From Caulobacter sp. 602-2 (GTDB taxonomy: Bacteria > Pseudomonadota > Alphaproteobacteria > Caulobacterales > Caulobacteraceae), in contig NZ_JAAKGT010000001.1 of NCBI RefSeq assembly GCF_011043625.1, forward strand, positions 620,001 to 684,000: 64,000 nucleotides of DNA, in the 5' to 3' direction. Below, one piece after another: positions 19,979 through 28,049 of the stretch. Position 1 is the stretch's first letter. The number at the start of each line of letters is the position of its first letter. A program made the position numbers and the translations under genes. The notes beneath the pieces are model-generated. The model did no database searches. It was not told where the DNA came from and was given only the letters and a program-made list of their open reading frames with translations.

Positions 19979-21126
19979 CAAGCCACCTCCCGGCGTCGTG
20001 CGCCGATACGCTTCCAGGCGGCGAGCCAGGCGTCGCCGCACACAATCCAATCCTGTTCCGTGCTCGCCCAGCCGCCGCTGACGCGCAGCGCGAAGGGGGC
20101 GAGTTCGGGGCGATGCATGGCTTCCACCACGCGGCTGGCCTTGACCTTGCCCGACGAGCAGGCGCTGCCGGCGCTGACCATGACGCCGGCGAGATCCAGG
20201 TTCATGACCTGGACCTGCGAGGCGAAGCCGTCGGCGGCGAGACACAGGGTCTGAGGCAGGCGCCCAAGGCCGCCCTCTGGGCCCTCCCCGAGCACCACGC
20301 CGCCAGCGTCCTTGACCCGCTGGGCCAAGGCGTCGCGCCAAATGCCCTGATCGGCCGCCAGGGGCAAGTCCCGCAGGGCAGCTGACGCCGCCGCGCCGAA
20401 GCCCGAAATCCCGGCGACGTTCTCGGTGCCCGCACGGCGGCCACGTTCCTGGCCGCCGCCGTGCTGCCGGCGCACCACATTGGCTCGCGTGCCGGCGACC
20501 AGCGCGCCGACGCCCTGCGGGCCGCCGATCTTGTGGGCCGACAGCGCCAGGGTGTCGGCGCCGAGAGCGGAGAAGTCGATGGCGATCTTGCCGGCCGCCT
20601 GCACGGCGTCGACATGCAGCAGGCCGTCGGCCGCGCGGACGATCGCGCTGGCTTCGGCGACCGGCTGGATGACGCCCGTCTCGTTGTTGGCCAGCATCAG
20701 GCAGACCAGCGTCCGCCCCTCGCCCGCCAGCAGGTCGGCCAGCTTGGAAAGGTCGGCCACGCCGTGCGCATCGACCGGCAGCACCGCGACGGAGGCGCCG
20801 CTGGCGGCGGCCGTCTCGACCACGGCGTCGTGCTCGATGGCGCTGACCACCAGGCGCTTTACGCCGGAAGCAACCGCGCTTTCGATGGCCAGGGCGTTGG
20901 CCTCGGTGCCGCCGCTGACGAAGGTGACCGAGCCGGCCACCACGCCGACCAGTTCGCCCACCTGCTTGCGGGCGGTCTCGACCACGTCGCGGGCGGCGCG
21001 GCCAAAAGCGTGCACCGAGCTTGGATTGCCGGCCAGGTCGAAGGCGCGCAGCACCGCCTCACGCGCCTCGGGGCGGATCGGGGCGGTGGCGTTGTAGTCC
21101 AGATAGATGGCGGGCTTGCTGGTCAC
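19978..21126 (-). CDS. Cysteine desulfurase, NifS/IscS-like (class I)
   Basis: A 382-residue PLP enzyme opening with [16 protein letters not shown], with the PLP lysine in [15 protein letters not shown] and the class I catalytic-loop cysteine in [15 protein letters not shown]. It starts from GTG overlapping the iscR stop (GTGA) and ends in TGATG with sufB. The operon therefore encodes two desulfurases of different classes, this one and SufS. It is shorter than IscS (about 404) and closer in pattern to alphaproteobacterial NifS-like proteins next to suf genes. It could supply sulfur for tRNA thiolation or for Suf. Confidence 0.9.
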
Positions 21127-21575
21127 GCCGCGACCTTCGCCTCCGGCCGCAGGCGCCCTTCCAGCACGTCGGCGATGGTCACCGAGGCCAGGTACGAATG
21201 GATCTGCCGGCCCATTTCCTCCCAGAGGTCGTGGGTCAGGCACTTGGCGCCGCCGGCCATGCAGCCCTTGTGGCCGCTCTTGCCGACGCCGCAGCGGGTG
21301 GCGCGCAGGGGCTCGTCCACGGCCATGACGATGTCGGAGATCCGCGTGGCGCGGGCGTCGGCCGCCAGGCGATAGCCGCCGCCGGGCCCGCGGGCGCTGA
21401 CCACCAGGCCCTTGCGGCGCAGGCGGGCGAAAAGCTGTTCGAGATACGACAGCGAGATCTGCTGGCGAGCCGCGATCTCGGCCAGGGCCACCGCGCGGCC
21501 CTCCGCCTCGTCCTGCTTGCGGGCGAGGTCGGTCATGGCCATCACGGCGTAACGTCCCTTCGTGCTCAGGCGCAT
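21123..21575 (-). CDS. iscR: Rrf2-family Fe-S-sensing regulator IscR
   Basis: A 150-residue winged-helix repressor starting MRLSTKGRYAVMAMTDLA, typical of Rrf2 proteins. Three cysteines for a [2Fe-2S] cluster lie in RCGVGKSGHKGCMAGGAKCL. A recognition helix is seen at ISLSYLEQLFARLRRKGLV. As first gene of the suf operon it probably represses its own promoter when the cluster is present and lets it fire under iron or oxidative stress. A GGGAGAG-like ribosome-binding site precedes the ATG. Confidence 0.93.
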   Translation of the reverse strand: MRLSTKGRYAVMAMTDLARKQDEAEGRAVALAEIAARQQISLSYLEQLFARLRRKGLVVSARGPGGGYRLAADARATRISDIVMAVDEPLRATRCGVGKSGHKGCMAGGAKCLTHDLWEEMGRQIHSYLASVTIADVLEGRLRPEAKVAA

Positions 21576-21770
21576 CCCGCGCTCTCCCTTGCAGATTCCC
21601 CGCGCAACCGCATTTGCGTATGCTACAAGCCGCGACTTCGCGCCGCGCCCGGCAAGGGCGCTTCGCGCGATGCGGATTTAGGAAGACCAAGCGCGGCGGT
21701 CAAGTATTCCATGCGCCCTTCGCGGCGAATGGCGTGGCCCCCGACGCCCCAACTCGTGACGGGGATCTGA

Positions 21771-22424
21771 ATGCCTGACGTTATTTTGACTGGCGCCGCG
21801 GGCCGTATCGAAGGCCGCTATTCGCCGGGCAAGACCGACAATGCGCCGATCGCGCTGATCCTGCACCCGCACCCCAAGGCCGGCGGCCACATGAATCACC
21901 CGGTGTCGGTGCAGCTGTACCACCTGTTCATGAAGCGCGGTTTTGCGACCCTGCGCTTCAACTTCCGCGGCGTCGGCCGCAGCCAGGGCGAGTTCGACAG
22001 CGGCATCGGCGAACTGGCCGACGCGGCCACCGCGCTCGACTGGCTGCAGGCCAACAACCCCGCCGCCGCCCAGACCTGGGTCGCCGGCTACAGCTTCGGC
22101 GCCTATATCGGCATGCAGCTGCTGATGCGCCGTCCGGAAACGGACGGCTTCATCTCGGTGTCGCCGCCGACCAACATGTACGACTTCAGCTTCCTGGCCC
22201 CCTGCCCGGCCTCGGGCCTGATCCTGACCGGCGGCGCCGACACCGTCGTGCCGCCCGTCGAGGTCGAGCGCGTGGTCTCCAAGCTGCGCACCCAGAAGGG
22301 CATCGTCATCGACTACGAAGTCATCGACAAGGCCACCCACTTCTGGGCCGAGCACCTGCCGTTCGTCGAACAGACCGTCGGCGGCTACATCGACAAGCGC
22401 CTGGAAGCCAACCCGATCCCGTAG
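21771..22424 (+). CDS. Small alpha/beta hydrolase
   Basis: A 217-residue alpha/beta hydrolase. The oxyanion region is LILHPHPKAGGHMNHPV, the nucleophile elbow is AGYSFGAYIG (Ser), the acid lies in GGADTVVPP and the His in DKATHFWAEH. This belongs to a group of bacterial esterase-like proteins (COG2945 type) of unknown substrate. It is divergent from iscR, with 195 bases between the starts. A strong terminator follows. Confidence 0.88.
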   Translation: MPDVILTGAAGRIEGRYSPGKTDNAPIALILHPHPKAGGHMNHPVSVQLYHLFMKRGFATLRFNFRGVGRSQGEFDSGIGELADAATALDWLQANNPAAAQTWVAGYSFGAYIGMQLLMRRPETDGFISVSPPTNMYDFSFLAPCPASGLILTGGADTVVPPVEVERVVSKLRTQKGIVIDYEVIDKATHFWAEHLPFVEQTVGGYIDKRLEANPIP

Positions 22425-22449
22425 GGGTCGCCGGTTTCAGGTTTCGAAG

Positions 22450-22484
22450 AGCCCGCTCTCGGCGACGAGGGCGGGCTTTTTTGT
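22450..22484 (+). terminator. Rho-independent terminator of the hydrolase gene
   Basis: GCCCGCTCTCG pairs with CGAGGGCGGGC (one G-T wobble) around a three-base loop and is followed by TTTTTT. It starts 26 bases after the stop codon. Confidence 0.85.
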
Positions 22485-22497
22485 TTGGTCGCCCTGC

Positions 22498-22595
22498 GTC
22501 CTTCGAGGCCCGCTACGCGGGCGCCTCAGGATGAGGAAATCGGTGCAGGGCGCTCCTCATCCTGAGGTGCGAGCCAGAGGCGAGCCTCGAAGGAC
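22498..22595. repeat. 98-bp nested inverted repeat
   Basis: Terminal arms GTCCTTCGAGGC (22498-22509) and GCCTCGAAGGAC (22584-22595) enclose an inner CTCAGGATGAGGA / TCCTCATCCTGAG pair. The whole can fold into one long hairpin in front of ndh. It resembles a dispersed intergenic palindrome, different from the CTCCCCCT family. Confidence 0.75.
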
Positions 22596-22666
22596 GCAAC
22601 TGCGAGACAGCCCCGCCGCAAAGTTCTAAGACCGGAGGTATCGCTATCAGCGGAGATCGTCGGTTC

Positions 22667-23947
22667 ATGCACTATGACATCGTGATCGTTGGCGGCGGCG
22701 CGGGCGGACTGGAGCTCGCCGCGCAGCTGGGCCGGAAGCTGGGTCGCCGCCAGGGCAAGGAGCGGATCCTGCTGATCGACCGCTCCGGCTTCCACATCTG
22801 GAAGCCCACCCTGCACGAGGTCGCCGCCGGCACGCTCGACGTCCACCAGGAGGGCCTGTCCTACCCGATCCTGGGCCGCGCCAACCACTTCAGCTTCCAC
22901 CTGGGCGAACTGTCGGCCCTGGATCCGGCCGCCAAGCGCCTGACGCTGAAGGCCATCACCACCAAGGACGGCGCGGTGCTGGTCCCCGAACGCTCGATCA
23001 CCTTCACCTGGGGCGTGATCGCCATCGGCAGCGGCTCCAACCTGTTCGGCACGCCCGGGGCCGAGACCGCTCACCTGCTGGAGCGCACCGAGGACGCCGA
23101 GGCCTTCCACACCCGCCTGCTGGCCGCCTTCATGAAGGCCTCGTTCGCGCCCCAGCGCACCATGGGCGTGGCCATCGTCGGCGGCGGCGCCACCGGCGTC
23201 GAACTGTCGGCCGAACTGCTGGAAGCCCATCGCGCCCTGCTGCAGAGCCTGGGCGCCGAACAGCGCTTCCGCCTCGACATCACCATCGTCGAGGCCGCCC
23301 CGCGCATCCTGGGCGGCCTGCCTGACAAGACCTCGGCCCAGGCCACGGTCGCGCTGGAGCGCAAGGGCGTGCACGTGCGCACCGGCGCCAAGGTCATCGC
23401 CGTCCATCCCGACCGGCTGGAGACCAGCGTCGGCGATATCCCCGCCGACCTGATCGTCTGGGCCGCCGGCGTGAAAGCGGCCGACAGCAATGTCGAGCTG
23501 GGCCTGGAGACCAACCGCCTCAACCAGTTCGTGGTCAACGACCGGCTGGAAACCTCCGCGCCCGGCGTCTGGGCCATGGGCGACTGCGCCGCCTGCCCGT
23601 GGAAGAACGGCAAGTTCGTTCCCGCCCGCGCCCAGGCCGCTCACCAGCAGGCCAGCTATCTCGCCAAGGCCCTGCTGGCCCGCCTGCGTCAGGCGCGGCT
23701 GGAAGAGCCCTATGTCTACAAGGACTTCGGCTCGCTGGTGTCGCTGGGCGAGAACAAGGGCGTCGGCGCGCTGATGGGCGGCCTGGGCGGGCCCAACTTC
23801 TTCATCGAGGGCCTGGTGGCCAAGTGGTTCTACGTCTCGCTGCACCTTGCCCACCACAAGGCCATCCTCGGCGTCAGCAAGACCGCCACCCTGGCGCTGG
23901 CGCGACTGCTGCAGCAGCGCGTGGCGGGGCGGCTGAAGCTGCACTAG
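22667..23947 (+). CDS. ndh: Type II NADH:quinone oxidoreductase
   Basis: A 426-residue flavoprotein that passes electrons from NADH to quinone without pumping protons. Two Rossmann motifs are clear: FAD-binding IVGGGAGGLELAAQLG at the N-terminus and NADH-binding IVGGGATGVELSAELLE in the middle. FAD-contact GDCAACP and the C-terminal amphipathic region (KWFYVSLHLAHHK) used for membrane attachment are present. It stands alone after the 98-bp palindrome and ends in convergent repeat DNA before anmK. Confidence 0.9.
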   Translation: MHYDIVIVGGGAGGLELAAQLGRKLGRRQGKERILLIDRSGFHIWKPTLHEVAAGTLDVHQEGLSYPILGRANHFSFHLGELSALDPAAKRLTLKAITTKDGAVLVPERSITFTWGVIAIGSGSNLFGTPGAETAHLLERTEDAEAFHTRLLAAFMKASFAPQRTMGVAIVGGGATGVELSAELLEAHRALLQSLGAEQRFRLDITIVEAAPRILGGLPDKTSAQATVALERKGVHVRTGAKVIAVHPDRLETSVGDIPADLIVWAAGVKAADSNVELGLETNRLNQFVVNDRLETSAPGVWAMGDCAACPWKNGKFVPARAQAAHQQASYLAKALLARLRQARLEEPYVYKDFGSLVSLGENKGVGALMGGLGGPNFFIEGLVAKWFYVSLHLAHHKAILGVSKTATLALARLLQQRVAGRLKLH

Positions 23948-24094
23948 TTCCCCTCTCCTAGAGGGAGGGGCCCACGCGAAGCGTGGGAGGGTGAGGGGTT
24001 ACGCCGTGGGCCGGCGTGCCGGCACGCCGTCTTCAGTCCCTAACCCCTCATCCGGCGGTCTCCGCCCGCCACCTTCTCCCTCCAGGGAGAAGGA
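23948..24094. repeat. Convergent intergenic palindromes between ndh and anmK
   Basis: Holds CCTCTCCTAGAGGGAGGGG followed by CCCACGCGAAGCGTGGGAGG and GTGAGGGGTTA, then an inverted TAACCCCTCAT copy ending in CTTCTCCCTCCAGGGAGAAG. It is a variant of the paired CTCCC...GGGAG family and probably serves as a bidirectional terminator. Confidence 0.7.
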
Positions 24095-25201
24095 TCACGG
24101 ATTGACGATCCGCCCGCCCGTCATCGGCGCCTTCACCCCCGTCGTCCCCGGAAAGCTGATCGGCAGCCCCCGCGCCGTGCGCGCCGCCAGATACGCAAAC
24201 GCCTCGGCCTCGATGGCGTCGCCGCGCCAGCCGTAGTCCTCCGCCGCCTTGACCGGCACGGGAACCCGCTGCGCCAGCGCCGCCATGATCTGCGGATTGT
24301 GTCGCCCGCCGCCGCAGACGATCAAGGCGCTGGGCGGGGCGTCGTTCTTGTCGAAGGCCTTGAGCACGGCGGCGGCGGTGAAAGCCACCAGGGTCGCGGC
24401 CGCGTCCTGCGCCGACAGGCGCGCCACCGCGTCCAGCGAGAAGTCGTAGCGGTCCAGCGACTTGGGCGCGGGCGCCGCGAAATAGGCGCTGGCCAGCAGG
24501 CCGTTCAGCGCCGCCTCGTCCACACTGCCCGCCGCCGCCAGCCTGCCGCCCTCGTCGAAGCGGCCAAGCCCGCGCTCCTGCAGCATCAGGTCGATCATGC
24601 CGTTGCCGGGGCCCGTGTCGAAGGCCAGCAGGGTTCCGTCCGCGCCGATCAGGGTGATGTTGGCCACCCCGCCGATGTTCAGCGCCGCCACCGGCGCGGC
24701 CAGGCCCGAGGCGCGGGCGCGGGCCTCGTGATAGATCGGCGCCAGCGGCGCGCCCTCCCCGCCGGCCGCGACGTCGGCGGTGCGGAAGTCGAAGGCCACA
24801 GGCCGCCCGGTCAACTTGGCCAGATGCTCGGCGTCGAGCAGTTGCACCGTACGCCCCACGCGCTCGGCGTTGGGGCGCTCGTGCAGCACCGTCTGGCCGT
24901 GCACGCCCAACAGGTCGAACTCGCTCCACGACAGGCCGTGCTCGGCCAGGAAGCTCTCGGCGGCGGCAAAGTGCTCTTCGGCCACCTCATGGCGGGCGTA
25001 GGCGAAGATCGCGGGCTCGGGCTCGCCGCGCTTCCAGGCCAGGGCCTGGCGCGTGGTTTCGAGCAGAAGCGCGCGGGTCTCTTCGCGCAGCTTGCGCTCG
25101 CCGCTGGGGCCAAAGCCCTGGATCGTCTCGCCGTCGGTGTCGAGCACCGCCATGTCGACGGCGTCGAGCGAAGTACCGGTCATGAATCCGAGAATGCGCA
25201 T
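24095..25201 (-). CDS. anmK: Anhydro-N-acetylmuramic acid kinase
   Basis: A 368-residue sugar kinase that phosphorylates and opens 1,6-anhydroMurNAc for peptidoglycan recycling. The N-terminal phosphate-binding motif is [15 protein letters not shown]. Further landmarks are [38 protein letters not shown] and [13 protein letters not shown]. Length equals the usual 365-370. The ATG at 25201 gives the expected N-terminus; an extension in the same frame upstream would reach into the tyrS promoter region and is rejected. Confidence 0.95.
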   Translation of the reverse strand: MRILGFMTGTSLDAVDMAVLDTDGETIQGFGPSGERKLREETRALLLETTRQALAWKRGEPEPAIFAYARHEVAEEHFAAAESFLAEHGLSWSEFDLLGVHGQTVLHERPNAERVGRTVQLLDAEHLAKLTGRPVAFDFRTADVAAGGEGAPLAPIYHEARARASGLAAPVAALNIGGVANITLIGADGTLLAFDTGPGNGMIDLMLQERGLGRFDEGGRLAAAGSVDEAALNGLLASAYFAAPAPKSLDRYDFSLDAVARLSAQDAAATLVAFTAAAVLKAFDKNDAPPSALIVCGGGRHNPQIMAALAQRVPVPVKAAEDYGWRGDAIEAEAFAYLAARTARGLPISFPGTTGVKAPMTGGRIVNP

Positions 25202-25208
25202 GGTTGCG

Positions 25209-25238
25209 TTGACTGCCACGCCCCGCCTCGGGTAGCTA
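25209..25238 (+). promoter_or_regulatory. Candidate promoter for the tyrS leader transcript
   Basis: TTGACT (25209-25214) and TAGCTA (25233-25238) are separated by 18 bases. The expected transcription start, about seven bases further on, falls on the ATG of the leader peptide at 25245, which would make that message leaderless. Confidence 0.4.
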
Positions 25239-25244
25239 GGCCCC

Positions 25245-25295
25245 ATGACCGCCAAGGCCCTCCAGACCCGCGCCTATTACCGCCCGCTGATCTAG
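25245..25295 (+). CDS. Candidate 16-residue Tyr-Tyr leader peptide upstream of tyrS
   Basis: An ATG opens a 16-codon frame, [16 protein letters not shown], ended by TAG. Two adjacent tyrosine codons sit at 25275-25280. Fifteen of the 16 sense codons end in G or C, as in true genes here. Right after the Tyr codons comes a hairpin that covers codons 13-16 and the stop, then a second hairpin. This is the layout of ribosome-mediated attenuation, with Tyr-tRNA scarcity sensed by stalling at the Tyr pair. No Shine-Dalgarno sequence is evident. Not demonstrated; inferred from layout. Confidence 0.5.
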   Translation: MTAKALQTRAYYRPLI

Positions 25296-25347
25296 CGGGC
25301 GAACGACCGGTCATGTCGACGCACCGCCACCTGGCCGGCGATGCGTC
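25281..25347 (+). promoter_or_regulatory. Candidate attenuator hairpins before tyrS
   Basis: Hairpin 1: CGCCCGCT (25281-25288) pairs perfectly with AGCGGGCG (25294-25301). Hairpin 2: GACGCA (25318-25323) with TGCGTC (25342-25347), extended inside by CGCC/GGCG and followed by CTTCTCCCTT. A ribosome paused on the Tyr codons would cover the 5' arm of hairpin 1 and could change which hairpin forms. A classic U-run is lacking. Confidence 0.4.
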
Positions 25348-25468
25348 CTTCTCCCTTCAAGACGACGTCTCCGGCGCCCAGCCTTCAAGGAGACTATCGA
25401 TGAAACCCTCGCCACAGACCGCCCCGCCCGTGCTAGACGCGCGGACCAGCGATACAGAGAGTCGAGCC

Positions 25469-26728
25469 ATGTCCGCGCCGCAGAGCTTCAAGTCCGAATT
25501 CCTCAAGACCCTGCAGGCGCGCGGCTACATCCACCAGATCACCCACCCGGACGAGCTGGACGCGGCCGCCGCCGGCGGCGTGGTGACCGCCTACATCGGC
25601 TTCGACGCCACCGCGCCGTCGCTGCACGTCGGCAGCTTGATCCAGATCATGATGCTGCGCCGCCTGCAGCAGGCCGGCCACAAGCCGATCGTCCTGATGG
25701 GCGGCGGCACCACCAAGGTCGGCGATCCGACCGGCAAGGACGAAAGCCGCAAGCTGCTCTCCGACGCCGACATCCAGGCCAACATCGCCGGCATCAAGCA
25801 GGTGTTCGCCAAGTTCCTGACCTTCGGCGACGGGCCCACCGACGCCATCATGGTCGACAACGACGAGTGGCTTTCGAAGTTCGGCTACGTGCAGTTCCTG
25901 CGCGACTACGGCGTGCACTTCACGGTCAACCGCATGCTGGCCTTCGACTCGGTGAAGCTGCGGCTCGAACGCGAGCAGCCGATGACCTTCCTCGAGTTCA
26001 ACTACATGCTGATGCAGGCCACCGACTTCCTGGAACTGAACCGGAAGTACGGCTGCGTGCTGCAGATGGGCGGCTCGGACCAGTGGGGCAACATCCTCAA
26101 CGGCGTCGAACTGACGCGCCGCGTCGACCAGAAGGCCGCCTTCGGCCTGACGACGCCGCTGTTGGCGACGGCCTCGGGCGCCAAGATGGGCAAGACCATG
26201 TCCGGCGCCGTCTGGCTCAACGCCGAGCAGCTGTCGCCGTACGACTACTGGCAGTTCTGGCGCAACACCGAGGACGCCGACGTGGGCCGCTTCCTGAAGC
26301 TGTTCACCGACCTGCCGCTGGACAAGATCGCCGAGCTGGAAGCCCTGCCGGGCGCCCAGATCAACGAGGCCAAGAAGGTGCTGGCCGACGAGGCCACCCG
26401 CATGGCCCACGGCGAGGAGGCCGCCAAGGCCGCCCGCGACGCCGCCGAAAAGGCCTTCGAGCAGGGCGCGCTGTCGGCCGACCTGCCGACGGTCGAAGTC
26501 GCCGCCTCGGTCCTGGCCGAGGGCGTGGCCCTGGCCGTGCTGGCGACCGACATCGGCCTCACCGCCTCGCGCGGCGAGGCTCGACGCCTGGCCCAGGGCG
26601 GCGGCCTGCGCCTCAACGACGCCCAGGAAAAGGACGGCGACCGCCTGGTGACCAACGCCGACCTGATCGACGGCGTGGTCAAGCTGAGCCAGGGCAAGAA
26701 GAAGATCGTGCTGGTCAAGCCGGTCTAA
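25469..26728 (+). CDS. tyrS: Tyrosyl-tRNA synthetase
   Basis: A 419-residue class I aminoacyl-tRNA synthetase charging tRNA-Tyr. The HIGH-like motif is SLHVGSLIQ, the KMSKS-like loop is KMGKTMSG, tyrosine and adenylate contacts lie in [12 protein letters not shown], and an S4-like C-terminal RNA-binding domain starts near [17 protein letters not shown]. The ATG at 25469 is chosen. An in-frame ATG at 25400 has a perfect AAGGAG, but the 23 codons it would add use many A/T-ending codons (CTA, ACA, AGT, CGA) unlike the gene and have no family homology. A palindrome follows at 26739. Confidence 0.96.
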   Translation: MSAPQSFKSEFLKTLQARGYIHQITHPDELDAAAAGGVVTAYIGFDATAPSLHVGSLIQIMMLRRLQQAGHKPIVLMGGGTTKVGDPTGKDESRKLLSDADIQANIAGIKQVFAKFLTFGDGPTDAIMVDNDEWLSKFGYVQFLRDYGVHFTVNRMLAFDSVKLRLEREQPMTFLEFNYMLMQATDFLELNRKYGCVLQMGGSDQWGNILNGVELTRRVDQKAAFGLTTPLLATASGAKMGKTMSGAVWLNAEQLSPYDYWQFWRNTEDADVGRFLKLFTDLPLDKIAELEALPGAQINEAKKVLADEATRMAHGEEAAKAARDAAEKAFEQGALSADLPTVEVAASVLAEGVALAVLATDIGLTASRGEARRLAQGGGLRLNDAQEKDGDRLVTNADLIDGVVKLSQGKKKIVLVKPV

Positions 26729-26738
26729 GCTGATGCTT

Positions 26739-26769
26739 CATCCCGGGTCGCCCGAGCCGACCCGGGATG
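26739..26769 (+). terminator. Palindrome after tyrS
   Basis: CATCCCGGGTCG and CGACCCGGGATG form a 12-bp perfect stem with a seven-base loop, 11 bases after the tyrS stop. There is no strong U-run. It probably separates tyrS from bcp. Confidence 0.5.
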
Positions 26770-26797
26770 CTTGCGTGATGGTTTTGGAGAGAGTGCG

Positions 26798-27262
26798 ATG
26801 CTGAGCCCCGGCGACAAGGCCCCCGAGTTCGACCTGCCCACCGATACCGGCCGCGTCAGCCTGGCCGGCCTGAAGGGCAAGAACGTCGTGCTCTACTTCT
26901 ACCCGAAGGACGACACGACCGGCTGCACTTCCGAGGCCCTGCAGTTCTCGGCCGAGGTCGAGGAGTTCGCCAAGGCCGGCGCGGTGGTGATCGGCGTGTC
27001 CAAGGACAGCGCCGCCAGCCACGGCAAGTTCCGCAAGAAGCACGACCTGACGGTCGAGCTCGGTTCCGACACCCTGGGCGAAACCGTCGAGGCCTACGGT
27101 TCGTGGGTCGAAAAGAGCATGTACGGCCGCAAGTACATGGGAATCGACCGCTCGACCTTCCTGATCGACGGCGAAGGCGTGGTGCGCGAGATCTGGCGCA
27201 AGGTGAAGGTGCCCAACCACGTCAAGGCGGTGCTCAAGGCGACCCAGGCCTTGAAGGGCTAG
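26798..27262 (+). CDS. bcp: Thiol peroxidase Bcp/PrxQ
   Basis: A 154-residue peroxiredoxin that reduces hydroperoxides. The peroxidatic cysteine lies in FYPKDDTTGCTSEALQF. The usual second cysteine five residues on is missing (Leu-Gln follows), so this looks like a one-Cys PrxQ needing an external thiol. GGAGAGAG before the ATG at 26798 sets the start. A toxin-antitoxin pair follows at once, possibly in the same transcript. Confidence 0.93.
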   Translation: MLSPGDKAPEFDLPTDTGRVSLAGLKGKNVVLYFYPKDDTTGCTSEALQFSAEVEEFAKAGAVVIGVSKDSAASHGKFRKKHDLTVELGSDTLGETVEAYGSWVEKSMYGRKYMGIDRSTFLIDGEGVVREIWRKVKVPNHVKAVLKATQALKG

Positions 27263-27309
27263 CAATGAGATTTCGCTGGGCTACCATCGGGGTCCAGCCG
27301 GAGTCGCCC

Positions 27310-27561
27310 GTGCGCACCAAGGTCTTGACCGTCGAAGTGCCCGCCCCGCTGGCCGATCAGATCGGCCGGCTGGCCGTTCGCCAGGATCGATCGCAGGACG
27401 CGGTCGTTCGTGAGGCGCTGACCGCCTGGGCCGATCGCGAGGAACGCCTGCGCACGCTGACCCTTGAGGGCATGGCCGACGTCGACGCCGACCGCTTGGT
27501 CGAGCAGGCGGCGATGGAGGCTTGGGCCGAAGGCCTCGACAGCGATAGCCCGCGGCGCTGA
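27310..27561 (+). CDS. Antitoxin, ribbon-helix-helix type
   Basis: A small protein of 83 residues from GTG 27310 (GGAG six bases before), or 98 residues from ATG 27265, three bases after the bcp stop. The core RTKVLTVEVPAPLADQIGRLA followed by DRSQDAVVREALTAW has the beta-strand/helix/helix pattern of RHH antitoxins, with an acidic C-terminal tail (TLEGMADVDADRLVEQAA) expected to wrap the toxin. The stop overlaps the toxin start (TGATG). Most likely autorepresses the pair. Confidence 0.75.
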   Translation: MRTKVLTVEVPAPLADQIGRLAVRQDRSQDAVVREALTAWADREERLRTLTLEGMADVDADRLVEQAAMEAWAEGLDSDSPRR

Positions 27562-27836
27562 TGCGTCTGGTCTGGACCGGCAAGGCCGCGTCGGACCTCG
27601 CCCGCCTTCACGCCTTCCTGGCGGACGTGAACCCACGCGCCGCCGCCCGCACGGCCAGGGAACTGGTGGCCGCTCCCAAGCGCCTCCTCGACGCGCCCAG
27701 GCTCGGCGAGCGGCTGGAAGAGTTCTCCCCGCGCGAAGTGCGACGCCTGGTGATCGGCGGCTATGAGCTCCGCTACGAACTGACCACGACGACGATCTTC
27801 GTGCTGCGGCTCTGGCACACGCTGGAAGACCGGTAG
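27561..27836 (+). CDS. RelE/ParE-superfamily toxin
   Basis: A 91-residue basic protein with the RelE/ParE fold pattern: MRLVWTGKAASDLARLHAFL, an antiparallel helix pair with ARTARELVAAPKRLLDAP, then REVRRLVIGGYELRYELTTTTIFVLRLWHTLEDR. It is the partner of the overlapping antitoxin. ParE-type members poison gyrase, RelE-type members cleave mRNA; the C-terminal RLWHTLEDR resembles ParE-like sequences, but the target is not settled. Confidence 0.82.
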   Translation: MRLVWTGKAASDLARLHAFLADVNPRAAARTARELVAAPKRLLDAPRLGERLEEFSPREVRRLVIGGYELRYELTTTTIFVLRLWHTLEDR

Positions 27837-28014
27837 CGGCGCTCACTGTGGCGCCGGCGCCGCAAAGCCGCGCTTTTCGGCCACTTCTCCCGTGTCGCGT
27901 GTAGCCAGCCCGTTCATGTCGGGTTAATCGACGCAGGTTCATGGTCGAAACTTGGCCATCCGCGCCTTCGCAGGTGCGAAGAGTCTTGCGCATTTCCGCT
28001 TTCTCGTTGCATAT

Positions 28015-28038
28015 CCCCCAGACCTTGAAAACTGGGGG
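28015..28038 (+). promoter_or_regulatory. Hairpin just before the M23 peptidase start
   Basis: CCCCCAG and CTGGGGG pair around a ten-base loop and end 11 bases before the ATG at 28050. It covers the place where a ribosome-binding site would be expected, and none is otherwise obvious. It may restrain translation or be a read-through terminator. Confidence 0.35.
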
Positions 28039-28049
28039 GTTTCCTGGGC

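Noticed and set aside
25400..25468. An earlier tyrS start at ATG 25400 with a perfect AAGGAG
   Set aside because: The added 23 codons use A/T-ending and rare codons unlike the gene and add no family sequence; kept only as an alternative.
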